A stretch of DNA of 64,000 nucleotides. Source: Sternotherus odoratus (Eukaryota; Chordata; Testudines; Kinosternidae). Both the position numbers and the translations under genes were made by a program. Below the pieces are notes generated by a model. The model did no database searches. It saw only the letters and a list, made by a program, of their open reading frames with translations, and had not been told where the DNA came from. Below are positions 45,973 to 60,900 of the stretch, piece after piece. Every line of letters begins with the position of its first letter. Position 1 is the stretch's first letter. The stretch lies in assembly GCA_032164245.1 (NCBI GenBank), contig JAVMKO010000006.1, positions 37,164,319 through 37,228,318 of the forward strand, read 5' to 3'.

Positions 45973-48900
45973 CTGTGAATCACAACACATTTACATGTAG
46001 CGGCACCACACATCTAGATTGCAAATTGCAAACAGACATATTGAATTGGGGATTATTAATTTAAGTGCATCAAAGCACTCTGAGCTCTTCATGTAAGAGC
46101 CACTACATATATGCTAGCAACACTTATACTAGAGCTAATCGAGATGGGGAATATTTTAGCTCAGAAAAAGTCTGAACATCCAGAAGATGCCAGAACCATT
46201 TAAAGAACTTGACACATTAAACAAACTTGATTGCGGACTTCAACAAAATGACTAAGTTAGGCGGACGAAGAGAACACAGCAGGTATAATTTCATTATATT
46301 AAGCAGTACATTTGTTTAGGCTATTAAGAGTCAGCCCTAATAGTGAGATGTGAATCTCTCAAGGTAAAGAATGGAGGGCCTGTACCATGAAACATTTAAA
46401 ATATCTTAGGTATTAGGAGAACGAGCTGCAGGAATAGTATTGCAATGCCTTCCGAGGACATGGGCTAAAGAATTCATCTCTTTTCCATCTCCAGCTTTAT
46501 AATTCATTCTCCATCTACTCATCCCAATGCGGGCACATTAAAAGCAATACTCAATCATCCCTCTGCATCGTAGTGAAACTGAAGAAACGACCCTACTTCA
46601 GTCACCACATAAAAGGGGATGGAAAAAAGAGAAGCTGGTCTCACCCTCCTCTACTCCAATAATAGATTCAGTATCTGGCAGATGCAGTGACTCCACACCA
46701 AGACGAGGCTGAGAGTTCATGGAGATCAGATTCTTACTATGCACAGCTGCTTCCTCCAGCAAACTGCTGCCCAGCAGAGACTCTGTTACAAAAACAATGT
46801 GCTGTGATCTATCTAGACCCTGCCCTTGCTGCCCATCACCCTCAGAGGAAGGGATTTCTCTGTCTCACACAGACCCAGCAAAACTGTCTGTTAACCTCTT
46901 CTATGAAACCCCACTCTTGGGTCTATGCTTCCAGCATACCACCAGATGGGAACTCCCAATGTTTTAAAATATTAAGCCCTTAGAACACATGCAATACAAA
47001 CAGGCAGAGCTGGATATGTTAGGTGAATTACTTATACAGGAAGAATAGGTTCTGCCCCCTAAAACAGAGGAGAGGTATGTGTGAAGGGCATAAGCTTCAC
47101 TTCAAGAGAGATCAGATTCAGGATTTTTCAAAGCAACAGCCCACCTGCCCCTGGGCTGTCGCACAGAGGATGCCCTCCTATCCTTTATCCTCCACCTTTC
47201 TCACCTACTCCTTTCCCAAGAACGGCTTCCTCCCATACAGACAAGAATTCCCTTCTCCATCCTATCCTAACTTCCTTAGGGAGGGACAGCCTGCCTTCCC
47301 CCACCGGCCTGTCCTCTCCAACCACCTCCTGTAAGAACACTCTCTCACCATCTCATCCTCCCCATATGCCCACTTGTTCCCTCATGTGTCAGAGTACCCC
47401 CCCCCCCACACACACACACCCATCCCAGGGAGGATGCCTGTCCCTCCTGCACATTCCTCACCCGGTTGCTCACGCTCTCTGCTTCCAGCAGCTCCAATTC
47501 TGGAGTGGTGCTTTCTCATATGCACATTCCGGCTACCGCTCTGGGAAAATGTCTTCCCACAGATATGGCACTGATGGGGCTTCACTCCTGAAAAAAAAGA
47601 CCAAGTTGATACTTCTGAATTTGGGAGTAAAGACCCAATCAATAAATGGGAGCATGGAGTCAAAAGGATAACATCCTTGGCACTGAAATTCAGGTTAAAA
47701 TCAATTCCACATTTGGCGTTTGCTGACCAAGTTTGATGTTCAAAAGAGAAGGGAGAAATTTTTACAAAAGTGAAAATACCTCTATTTCAAACTCCTATTT
47801 GCCACTTTGTCCAATTGCGATGAGATTAAAAAACAAACACACACTCCTCCAAACCTGCTCTGGCAAGCCACCACCTGACAGAGAACTCAGATGGAGTGAT
47901 TTTAATGATTATGGGAGGTAGAGGTTAGAATCTGTCCTATAGCAGAAAGCTAGTTAGAACTAACTATGGAGTAGCTATCTAGCTCAACAACAAATATTTC
48001 ATATAAATCAATGAAATATTTGTACCTTTGAATTTAGAAACGGCATAAGCTAGAAAGGAGATAAATCATAATCTAGCTTGTGTATTCGTGGCCCAATTGG
48101 CATCACAGAGATTTGGTGGGATAAAAATCATGACTGGAAAATTGGTATAGAGATGCATAGGCTGTTCAGGAAGTGCAGGCTGGGAAAAAGGGGAGGAAGT
48201 GTTGCACTATACATAAAGAATGTATACACTTGTTCTCAGGTTCAGAAGGTGAGAGGCAGATCAGTTGAAATCTCTTGGTAAAGATAAAATGGGGAAGAAA
48301 AAAAAGATGATATGATGACAGGGGTCTACTCAGAACATCAAACTAGGAAGTAGAGATAAACGAGGCAGTTCTAGAACAACAGAAATACCTGTAATATAAA
48401 CATAAGAACTCTAATAATGTGGGATTTTAACCTTAATAGATATCTGTCGGAAACATAATACAGCAAAACACAAAATAGCCAATAAGTTCTTGGAATATGT
48501 TGGGAATAACTTTTTGTTTCAAAAAGGGGGAGGAAGTAACAAGGGGGACAGTCATTTTAGACTTGATTCTATCTAACAAGAAGGGATTAGTTGCAAATCC
48601 GAAGGCAATTTGGGGGAAGTAATCACACAATGATAGATGTAATGATTCTAAGGAAAGAAAGGAGTGAGAGCAGCTGATTATGGACAATTAACTGCAAAAA
48701 GGAGGCTTTAATAAACTCAGAGAACTGGGAGCTAAGTTTCATAGGAAGAAAATTTAAGAGAAAAGCAAGTTCAGGAGAGTTGGTAGTTTATCAAAGTTTA
48801 CCTATATTCAAGGTACAATAGCAGACTGTCTTACTGGGAGGACGTATTTAGTGGGGGCCCACTGGGGTCTGTCCTGGGTCCGGTACTATTCAATATTTTC

Positions 48901-51900
48901 ATTAATGACTTGGATAATGGAGTGCAGAGTATGCTTATAAAAGCTGCAAATGACACCAAGCTGGGAGCAGTTGCAAGCACTTTGGAGGAGGAGATTAAAA
49001 TTCAAAACACCACCAACAAACTGGAGAATTGGACAGAGGCACTGGCCACTGTCAGAAGATGGGATCTGGGTTAGATGGATCGTTGGTCTGACCCAGTATG
49101 GCCATTTTTATATATTTATGTCTGAAATCATCAAGATAACATTCAATAAAGACAAAATACTAAGGAAAAAATCAAATGCATAACTACATAATGGGGAATA
49201 ATTGGTTAGATGACAGTACTGGTGAGAAGGATCTGGGGGTTATAGTGGATCACAAATTGCATATGAGCCCACAATGTGATGCAGCTGCAAAAGACATAAT
49301 ATTCTGGGGTATATTAACATATGTGAGATATGAGAGGCTATTGTCCTATTGATAAGGCCTCAGCTGGAGTACTGTGTCCAGTTTTAGACACCACACTCTA
49401 AGAAAGAGGTAGACAAATGGGAGAGAGTTCAGAGAAGAGCAATGAAAAAAATAAAAGACTTAGAAAACCTGATTTATGAGAGGTTAAAAAAAACAACTGG
49501 ATAGGTTTAATCTAAGTTAAAGGAAAACAGAGGACCTGATAGTCTTCAAATACATTCAGGACCATGATAAAGAAGACTCTGATCAACTGTTCTCCATGTC
49601 TTCTTAAAGGGCAAGAAGTAATCAGCTTAATCTGCTGCAAGGGAGATTTAAGTTAGACAGTTGAAATACATTCTAATCATAAGGGTAGTTAAGCAATGGA
49701 ATAGGTTTCTAAGGGACGTTGTAGAATCCCTGTCATTGGAGGTTTTTAAGAACAGGTTAGACAAACACCTATCAGGGATGGTCTAAGTATACTTGGTCCT
49801 GCTTTAGTACACAGGACTGAACTATATGACCTTTCAAGGTCCCTTCCAAGCCTAGGGTTCTTGGTTCCTATAAAGACAGAGACTGGCAGAAGGTGGAGAT
49901 CCAGGACTGGGCAGGTACCAGGTAGAGGCCATGCTGTCATGAAGGGAGTACTTTAAAAAAAAAAAAAAAAAAAAAGGTGAAGAACAGTTCCACAAAAAAT
50001 AGAGGATTTCCTACAGAAAACTAGACCAAAATACTGCAACACATACATTTAACATATAGGCCTCATCTATCCTACCTGAGTGGACAACCAGGTGTTTCCG
50101 AAGGCTGGAGTATTCAGCAAAGGAACGACCACATCCTTGTGCCTCACACAGGAAGGGCTTTTCCCCTGTATTGGATGAAACACAAACTTCTTAGGCATTA
50201 AGACCTGTACATCATTTTATCTTCCAACCACTCGTAACATCCCCAATTCACATTCATTCCTCTCCCTTGGCCTTATCTTACAGCTACCAAATTTCATCAA
50301 AACAGCAGACCCCTTATGAATTTGTTTAATGCAACTTCTTCATTGGCTGTCAAGAGTCTATGCTGAAACTCCTCCTTCTCCAGGCTGAATGCGACTCTTC
50401 CATAGCATTTCCAGCCCGTGACTCACAAAAACAAGCCAACCAGGGCTCAGCTTGTCCATCTGTTTCTAAAAACATCCTTTCCAGTATTTAGGGTGCAAAA
50501 AAGGATGCAGAGGGCCAAGCATGCAGTAGTACACCTTGGTCAGTATTAGCATTTGTGGAGCACTATACGTCAGAATGCTGTACTAAGCATTATCATTGCT
50601 TCTTTCTATTAGACCTTTCAGCTGTGGGTTTTGATCCTCCCCTCTCTCTAAACAGAAGTGACAAAGAGTCGTGTGGCACCTTAAAGACTAAATACTAAAG
50701 TATTGAAGCATAAGCTTTCGTGGGCTAATACCCACTTCATCGGATGCAAGCAGTAGAAGTGTCCAGGGGCAGGTATAAATAAGATTTTGAATGGCTCGCT
50801 AATTACAGGGGCAGCTTCTCCTCTCTCCCAGTTCACACCTCCAGTTCAGTTGCTGGAGGAATGCCTCACTCTCCCTGATTAGAGATAACAAGCTGGTTCA
50901 GCCTGATTGGACTAACCTTGTTATCTCCAACCTGGTTCTTGCCTACTTATTTATACCTGCCCCTGGACACTTCCACTGCTTGCATCCGACAAAGTGGATA
51001 TTAGCCCACGAAAGCTTATGCTTCAATACTTTAGTATTTAGTCTTTAAGGTGCCACAGGACTCTGTCACTTCTGCTATTCCAGACTAACACAGCTACCTC
51101 TCTGATTCTCTCTAAACACTACCTCTGTAAACATTTCTCAACATATTTATATTTTATTTTACAAGTATCACAGGTAATGAGGGAGCTAAATTCAAATTAA
51201 TCTAGATTCTATCAACTAGTTCATTTTTAGGTCTCATTTAATTTATTCCAAAGCAAATATATGTCACTACTTGAATCAGGCACTAGTCCAATTAGGACTG
51301 TATATCTAAATTCTCAGCAGCAACGACATGGGGCTAGGTCAGCACTCACATTGGACAAGTACCTCAACCTACTTTGCCTCTTTACTCATAAGAACTTAAA
51401 ATGACTTCTCCAAAAACCTTTAAAATGCCAATTTTCAGTTATCATCCACCTGGGAACCACAGTCTTCTGAGAATTTAAAAAGGTCCTGCGACTGATTTAG
51501 GAGGGAAAACAGAAATTTAAATAGTATGGCTGAGTGACAACTAAAATAGGAACATGATAAAAGTATACAGCATCTGAAGGTGTAAACTCCAAGAAGAGAG
51601 GAATTATGTAGGGTACTATACGAGTCAACAGCTGGTTAATCATACTGATAAATGATTGTAAGTTGGAAGATGAGGACACCCGTGAAGATCCATATGGACG
51701 CTGCTCTCCCTGGACCATTTCTTGGGGAGTGTTTCCTGAATGAAGATGATCTGGGATTTAAACGCACCAGTGTGAATCCGCAGGTGGTTCTTCAGATTCC
51801 CAGCCGTTGTGAACTGCTTCCCGCAGCCCACCTCAGTGCATACAAATGGTTTTTCACCATTGTGAGTTCGCATGTGCACTTTCAGCCTTTGCAGGACATA

Positions 51901-54900
51901 GAAACTTTTCCCACAGCCTTCTGCTGGGCAGGTGAAGGAACGATCATTCCTGAGAGGCAACAAAAGAGAGGCAGCAACAGGTTATGAAAATGTATTTTCT
52001 CAGGGACATTCAACTCTGCTACAACATCTGTTTTTTAAATAAGGTTTCTACCTTTTACTTGCTTTTCAACTGAAATGAATGGAGGAAGAAGGAAATTAAG
52101 TGACCTAACCAGGGAAGTGGGTTAAATCTGTATTTGACTAGATTACTCATTAAGGAGCTTCTACCACATGGTCAGAAGTTATAAAATCTACTGGAAAAAC
52201 AAAACAGAAAACAAGTCTAAGCCTCTTTGGCTTATATCACAGGTTTTTTGCAACCTCAGCTTTGTTTGAGACAGATGACTTCGTGCAAGACAACATCCAG
52301 CAATCCTGCTTTCCTGACTTTGAGACTGGGCTGCAGTATGTATTTAAATCAATTTTATTTGTGTCTCCTTCCACCAAAAAAACAAGTGATTCAAGATTTT
52401 TCCAGAAATACTTGGGCCAGTTCCAGCCTAATCATCAGCACTTTAAAAAAAATAATCAAATTTACATAAATAACAGTGTTTTCTATGAACTAGGAGCTTT
52501 TCCCTAAGCCACAGTGGATTTCATGGACGACAAAGGGAATTTTCAAAATAAACATTTTTCTGCACTGAATACCCTTCCAGCCAAGATGAGTGTGTGCAGG
52601 AGGAGTGCTAACCATAAGCCCTTGTTAGTGAGACCATTCAGCAGCTAAATCTGGGTGTTACTCAATTTTGAGTTTCTCTTTGCCCTTCAGCTTCGGAGAA
52701 AGATTTTACACAATGGGAATTAATAACAATGTTTTTTATAAAGATCGGGAATTTCTGCAAGGTTTTGCTTGGTCACAATAGCAGAGATCTTTGCTCTACT
52801 CACCGGTGAGTTTTTAAATGATATTTGAAGTGGGCTGGCCACACAAATGTCCGATCACAGCCCTCAACTGTACACTTCAGCTTCTTTTCTACACGGGCCA
52901 GGTGAGGGATGGGGCTGGAATCTTTCGGCTGGCCATCTCCTGAGCAAAGATGAACACTATCACCTAGAACAGAAAGAACTCTCAAAGTCCACAGGGGAGA
53001 TGGATTACTGTATGAAAGAACAGGATAACCCCTAGTATAATCCAGGCCTATGAACCAGATGTGTTCCTGGTTATCATGTATTTACCTAGTCCTACAAACT
53101 AGATATTGCTATCCAGCCCATTGCAGGGACCACATACCTATCTATCTATTTTCCCAGGCCAATAAACTATTCCCAGAAAGGTACCATAGCATATCAGCTG
53201 CCCCCAAATCAACAAATGATAGGGAGTGTGCAATGCTGAGAGATCAGAGGCCACAAATATCAACTAAATAGTAATATTAGGTTATCCAAATATTGAATAG
53301 TCAAATGTCACCTCTGGATTCAGTCAGGATAAGCAATTTCTCAACACCTTAAATGATGACTTCTTGGAACAGCTAATTCTAGAGCACAGAAGAGGACTTA
53401 ATTATTTCAACATATAATCGTAGTTGAGCCAGTAAGTGATCACAATATAATTAATAGTTCAAAACAGATATCCCTCAGAAAACTGAATACCAAACCTAGG
53501 AAAGCCACTAGAAAGGCACATAAAGCAGGCAATATGAAAAATGGACATTATGAGGATTAAAATTTGAAGAAGAGCACACAGCTGTAGACAAAAAGAAACA
53601 ACAAAAGATTATTTAAGCGGATCAGAAGCAGGAAACCTGCAAGAGAATTGGTGGGTCTACTGGATTACTACGGAACGAAGAAACCAATTAAGCAGGTAAG
53701 GACATTGTAAAGAAATTAAATGATTGTCTTGCATCAGTCTTCACCACAGAAGATTTTGGGGAGATACCTTCGGGGGTATGTATTAAAGTTGAAGAACTCC
53801 TTTGAATTCAAACTACTGAACATATTTTCTTAGAAAATTAAATCTGTATGTTTTCAGCCCTAAGAGACACTGAAACCTTGCTTTAACAGAAAACCTCAAT
53901 ACAGCCTTAACTATAGAGATGCTAACAATGCTTCTATAATGATTTTGTCTATTTAGAAACTATCCTGCAATCAAATAGGATACACAACTAAATCTACAGT
54001 TAGTTGCCTTTCACAGAAGATTAAATCTTTAAAATAGTAACAGGACATTGCCTACCATTATTGCTTGCTTTGGCGTTCTTTGCAAGCTGTGCTCGAGTGG
54101 CAGCAATCAAACTGTCATGGGCCAATTCTTGCACTCGTAGAAACCATGGGGTACTGCTGTCTGTGCTGTCATGGGAGAGAAAGTCATTCCCAGAATCCTC
54201 TGCTTCATCCTGAACAAACACCAGGTGCTCTGCTGGACAGCCCAGGCCTGAAAGAGATGGCAGCTTCATGAGACAAAAAGATAGTCAATAAGAAGGGACT
54301 CTCTTGCTTCTCAGAGTCTAATATCTGCACTAACTCTCCACTGACCTCTGTAGTGTGAGAAGCTGCTGATGGTTACATGCTCCTGAATAATATCCACCAA
54401 TACCCAGAAAATTTCATATTTCCCCATCATAAGCAGCTGGGACAAAGATGCATTTGTATCTTCTGCATTCTACTGTCTGAAACAGATCCAGTGAGATGAC
54501 AACAAGAAGGGGAATTACCTGCTCTTGTTAGGTTGAGGAGAATAAAGGAAGTGCTGTCACTCGGCTGGAGGTCTTGCAATAAACTGGAAGGCTCTGGACT
54601 TGACAGGAGCTCAGGTGGTTTCTGTACGGTTTGTGCCCTTGTCTCCTCACCATCAGGGCCTACATTTACCTGAAGGCTTCTCAAGACAGCAGACGAAGGA
54701 ACATCTTTGGAGGAGTTAGTGTGACTTGGAGAATCATCTAGTGAAGAGAATGAGATCACAGACCTCTAATTAGCAAGGCTTCACCATTAATGAAAAAGTC
54801 CTAATAACTCTTCTGAACCTATCCCTCCACCACCAGGATCCCTTCTCAGCAAGAAGTAGGGAGAACATGCTGTAGTGGCACAGTAGAGACAGTGATATAA

Positions 54901-57900
54901 ACAGCACTCCCACACAAACCTGTACCATAGATTTTACCTGGCAACATCAGTCTGTTGCATTCTGAGGTCTCAGTAACAGGAAGGAGGGAGAGACAGGTGA
55001 TGCCTTTAGGTTCAGATTCCACCAGCCCCCGCCCCAGTGGAATAGATGTGTTCTGAACAAACTGAACCAGCAGCTGAAAAAGAGAGGATCTTGAAAATAG
55101 GATTCAGGAGTGAGCAAATCTGTTTATAGCACAAGGTTCTAATGAGAACAAAAGACATTGAGTTAGGCTTCCTCTACCTTGTAATACACACAGAACCCAA
55201 TTCAACATTCCTTGAAGTCAGTGGAAGTGTTCCCACCTACTTCAATGGGAACTGGATTGACACCATAATTGAAAATATTAGCATTTATTGATAATCTTGA
55301 TTTTTCTTTAGAAATTCAACAAGAGAGCCTAGCTCACGATAGGTAGTAGTGATGTTTATTACTTGCCATTACAATCCTCATTTTCTGTCCCTTATCACAG
55401 TCAAGCTCTAACCTTTTAATCCAAAATTTTCTGTATTTAATCTCTAGCTCAAACTGATTTAACAACAATGTTTTTTAAATAAAAATTTCAAGAATGCACG
55501 GAGTAAAACAGTAGGGAGCTGTCGATATAAAAAAATATTTTTTGGATAATCCTAGCATGTCAAGGATTTAAAGCAGGAACCAAACATTTGACAAGAAACT
55601 AATCGTGAAGTCAGAGAAGTGTCTTGTCCCTCTGAAAGTCTGCCCAGATTTGCCCAAATTCTGAGCTGTAGAATTTGTACATTGTTTACTCGTTCTCTCT
55701 TCACCACAAAATCTCAAAGTTCAAACTCTTGCCACACTACACTGGGCATGTTCTTGTGCCCCTCTAAACCTCTGTCATTCCAAACTGAAAGCAGAGTTTT
55801 ACTTCCAGGACACAGACAGAAAAAATGGATCCTCTCACCATTGTCACACTCCACCCACAAATCAAAACACCCTTTGACCTACAGAAGAAATAGTGGGCCA
55901 GGAGATCATGAATTCCAGGCCAACCTTTTCCAATGACTCACAATAATTCTGAGCACTACCTAACCCTTAGTATCAGGTGAGGCCTCAAAACCTTAGACCT
56001 AAGAAAACATGAGAATAAATTCCTGGGGACCAGAGAGGCTGTACAAGGGTCATTTCTGGAAGATCTACAAAAGAGAACTCAGATCTCATCCACTAAGACA
56101 TTCTGCCTCAGAAATAATATGCCAAATCTACATAATTGGCCCTAGGAGTCTGTAAAATGGAGCTACTCCTGCTTGCATTCACAAAATACTTTGAAATCCA
56201 CATATGAATGAAAACCATTAAAAATATAACACTCAGGAGAGTCTTATCCTTAAGTTCCGTGCTCTGTCCATTAGACCACAGAGCCAGGACTAGAAGCCAG
56301 GAATCCAGACACCCAGCATTCTACTGCTGTCTAGTAAATAAATATATATGATGGAATTTCAATGTCTTTTTAATTTAAAAAGATAAAATTCCATAAGAAA
56401 ACTTGAAAACTTTACTCTTATTGTGATGTAACCTTTAATTATATGCTCATATACAGCTCAATGACTAAAGCTGGCTATCTGTAGGAGTTCTCCCTCATTA
56501 CACACCTTCCAACTTTTGCAGCTAATGAATGAGATAGGGCTGCAGACAGAGATATAATGGTTGCATGAAAAGGGGATTGGTCTGGGACCAATAGAGCTGG
56601 GTTCCATCACGGCCTTTAACTCAGAATTACTATGAGATGGTGAGTATGTCGCTATATAAACTAATTAAAGGAGGTAATTGTGACAGATAAAGCAACCCCA
56701 TGCAATATCTTTGGGGACCATACTGCTGTAAACTTATGAATAGTTTATGCATGATTGTGTTCTGCTCCGTGAGGGAGGGTTACCATAGCTCCTACAGGAC
56801 CTAAAAACAATGGGGGGTGATAAAGGTGAGTAGCTGAGACTAAACAACTCAAGAAAGGTTCCACCCCCTGAGGCAGTTTGCATATGCTGGTTCAGGGTGG
56901 GTTTTCCAGACATTACGAAGCAAAAAAAAGCAGGGAGAGGGGTTGATATAAAAGAATGAGCTTGAACGGACTTGCAGAATTCTTTTGGATCCGGGAAATG
57001 GATAGGACCTTCTCTCCAAGGGACCCTAGCCCATGTGGAAAGGTTGGAATGTCTTTGGCCTATTTGAGCCCCAGGAGATTGATGGATGACTCCTGATATG
57101 GTTAGTGTGTTTAAGTCTGCTTATTGTTTTTATTACAGTTTCTTTGTAATGCTTTTACCTTAAGAATAAAATGGCTTGCTTAGAAAGAGCTGTGTGGTAA
57201 CTCGTAACTGCTGGCAATAGATATATTCATAGCCCTGGGAGAGAAAGCAAAGAAGGTTCTGGCCTTTAGGCAGACTGGCTTATCAGGGATATTACAGCGT
57301 AAGGCAGAGAGCTGTGCAGACTTAAAACCCTTGGTCAGAAGGGAATGGGATATGGTTTCCTATCCAGAGACAGGCGAGGGATGAAGATCAGTCTGGCTGT
57401 TCCTAGAGTGGGGGCAGAGGAAACTACAGGTGCAGTAACCCTGAAACTGTGACTGTAGTCACTATCATGTGTGCCTCATTTCCTGTGTACTCAAAATTAC
57501 ACACTCTGGGTTTGATTTTCAGAAGTTCTGAGCACTCACAAATCCAACTGAAGTCAATGGGAGCTACCAGTCTTTTAAACTTCTGAAAACTTAGGCCCTA
57601 GGCATCTTAAACTGAGAATTATATTACACCAAAAATTAGTGGACCCTTGAAATTTCAGGCCCTGATTTATCTGTACTCAGTTCCCCCCCACCTCCCTACC
57701 TCTCAAATTATCTTCATAATATATTAAAGTTGGTGTGGCACTCAGATGGCCATATGCAAGATGAACTGGGCCAGAATCCATAACCCAACTTAAAAGATCA
57801 CCAATTTTTATTAGTTACAATACAAGCAACACCCAAAGGTCTCAATCAGAATTGGGGACCATTTTGCCAAGTGCTCTATAAACACATATTAACAGATATT

Positions 57901-60900
57901 CCCTCTCCTGAGATCTTACTTTTTAGTTTAAGACAAGATTCAGCAACAGAATGTGGTTACCAGACTTGCATAGCTTGATAGCTTAGTCATTCAAAGTTAT
58001 TGGGGTGTCTTTTTAAGATATAAATATTAAATATTAAATTATATCCATGGCCCCTACTGCAAACTGTCTTGCCATGAAATATATATTAATATAATGAAAT
58101 GTGGCCTGGCTTATTACATATAGATATTTTAAAAAAGATTTTCTCCTACAAGGTGGCTTTGACTCAAACCATTCATCCACATGTTGACATGAATGACATG
58201 AATGACTCAAACCATTCATCCACATGTTGTTAAGCTATTAGCAAAGCCAAAAGCAACAGCAGAAAGTCTCTCCTAGAAGAAGGAGTCTTTTAGTTTTCCC
58301 CAGCATAATTATATCAAACCAGTATGCAAAACCAATAGAATAAAACCACAGAAAAAGGTAAGAATATCAAATCTCCCTTATTACAAGCACTCTCAAAGAG
58401 ATGATCTTAAACAACATAATGTTTTTTTAAAAAAAAAATCTTTCCTCCCAAACATTATCAAATTGACCCCCTAACTCCACCACAAACAATCCAAGGACAG
58501 TCAAACATTTTCGTAAAGTTGTAACATCTGAACAGAGAAACAGTCTCAGGGACACCTCCCTTCCCATTGACAATCACATAATATCCCTGAGACAATTACA
58601 GCAATTGGTTGCATGGAAAACCCACATTAAGAAGATATGTAATGCCTTTTTCATTTCTTTTAATGCAATTTTCCAATTGGAAGAAAAGGGGAATCACAAG
58701 CACCATGTGAACAGAGAGTTTGTCTGTGAACAAAGATTTGGGAACTTCTGGAATAACCCAAACTCCCAGAATCTAGTAGTGTCACTCTGGTAGGAGGCAA
58801 AGAAGTTGGTACAAGGATTTAAAAAACAAACAGGAAAATGTATTTTCTCACCTACTGTTATTTTATTTAAAAATGGCTGATGAGACTTTGTTCAAACTAA
58901 AAAAAAAAATCCATAAAGTCAACATTTTATAATATTATAAACCACTGAAAACTTCTGATTATCATTATCTGCTATGTTTAGGTAGTTTTGAGGAATTAAC
59001 ATCTTAATGACAAACTGCACCTTCTGCTGAATTTAAGAGCTGGACTATGAAACAGAAACCAAGTCAGAACTGAACCCAGTTCTGAACTGCTTACCTCTGG
59101 TTTGGATTCTAACTCATCCGATAACATTGATTCAAGCTTCCGATTCCTGCAGCTGTCCTGGGCAAGGCACAAGTTTAGAATTCAGAGTGAAGAGTCCCCT
59201 CTGATTATTCTCATAGTCTCCTTGCCTTAAAGCAGCGAAGTCTTCCCGCAAGAAGCTGTGCTAGGCAGATATTCAATTGAACCTAAAACAAATAAGAGGA
59301 TGGAAGTGTAAGCAGCTGAGACCTATCACTCATGAATCAAAGTAAAAAAAATGTATGGGTATTGTTGATGAGTACAAAATCCCTGTCAATGTGGATGATC
59401 TCTCCAGTTTCTTGCAGCTGTTTTACACCTATCTTGGTGTTTATAATACTATCATAATGGTATCAGAATGGTAACAAAACAGTCTAAAGCCAAATTCAAT
59501 TTTAAAAAACTAGTCTCTATTCCTCCTTTCTATTCTCTAATTTAAGACTACATAGAATTTAAAAAGCAGTACTTTCTGTTGATTATATACAGACAAGCAT
59601 TGCCAAGCCATTCTTCGGGGACTGTTGCAAACATCTGGATTTATTCAGATTTTTGGTGGAATGAAATTCCATAGCCAAAGATCCATAATCAAGAAAGCTC
59701 TGTCCACCTGTTCCCAAAAAGTCATCTGTTTTCTGAGTCTCAAAATGTCCCTGATGTTCACAGATATCTTTTGACTTAATTTCACCTCAGTTCTCATACA
59801 CACTGCACCTATAAATTAACCATGCTATTTTTTCTACAGATTAGAAAGGAAGCTAGATATATTTTTGTTCCCATTTCTGGAAAGTGTTCAGATACTACTG
59901 ATAGGAATAAACAAGAAAATAGTATATCCAGTTATTTTGCTCCATCAATATCACAGCTTCCTACAAGTCCTAAAATATGTAATGGTCTGAAAAAACACAA
60001 GTTCTCATTCCAAGTTGGATCAGCACAGATATAGAAGATGCTCTAGGCCATGGATCAGCAACCTTTCAGAAGTGGTGTGCTGAGTCTTTGTTTATTCATT
60101 CTAATTTAAGGTTTTGCATGCCAGTAATACATTTAAACATTTTTAGACGGTCTCCTTCTATAAGTCTATAATATATAACTAAACTATTGTTGTATGTAAA
60201 GTAAATAAAGTGTTTTAAATGTTGAAGAAGTTTCATTTAAAATTAAAATGCAGAGCCCCTGAGACCGGTAGTCAGGACCCATGCAGAGTCAGTGCTACTG
60301 AAAATCATCTTGTGTGCCACCTTTGGCACATGTGCCATAGGTTGCCTACCCATACTTAAGCAGGGGCCATGTCTTGTATTAACGGTACAGTGACAAACCC
60401 ACTTAAGAAAATAATCATAATACATAAAAACAGGGATTAAAGCTTCAAGGGGACTCCTGGTACTTTGTTCATATCCTAAGACCCCATTTCCCTTTCAAAC
60501 TGCAGACTTGGCTGAGTCATTCATTGGTCAGTGGCCATCACACCCAGGGAATAAAGAGGGATGCAGGGACCAACCAAGTTGCACTGGTTAAGTTACAGGA
60601 GGGAAGAAGCCCGGGTTCTTAGTGCGGCTCTGCAGCCCTTCCAAAGCGGTCTGAGATTTCAATACGACCCTTCCCGGCATCAGCACCACAGCCAGCCTCA
60701 CACGGTGCCCGCGGGCGCTGCCCAGAGCATCTGGCGGGTGAAATAGGCCAACGCCGTACAGACGGACGGGCCGGGAGAGCCCGAGGCCAGGCCGGGGACC
60801 GGGCGGGACAGGACCGAGGGAGGCCCCAAGACCCAAAGTCACAGCTGTTTGGGCGGGAAGGGGGGGGGCACACGCGCTCCCACTCCGCCCCCACCGGGAC

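Larger units (their letters stand above)
55074..59094 (-). other. ZNF410 intron 2
   Basis: No exon is recognised. A SINE-like remnant lies near 56248-56340: the minus strand reads GGCTCTGTGGTCTAATGGAC, like a tRNA A box. A 26 bp direct repeat with a 43 bp period starts at 58161. The rest is AT-rich. Confidence 0.5.

Noticed and set aside
47023..47671. 196-codon plus-strand frame
   Set aside because: It is the antisense shadow of ZNF410 exon 9 plus a C-rich microsatellite.
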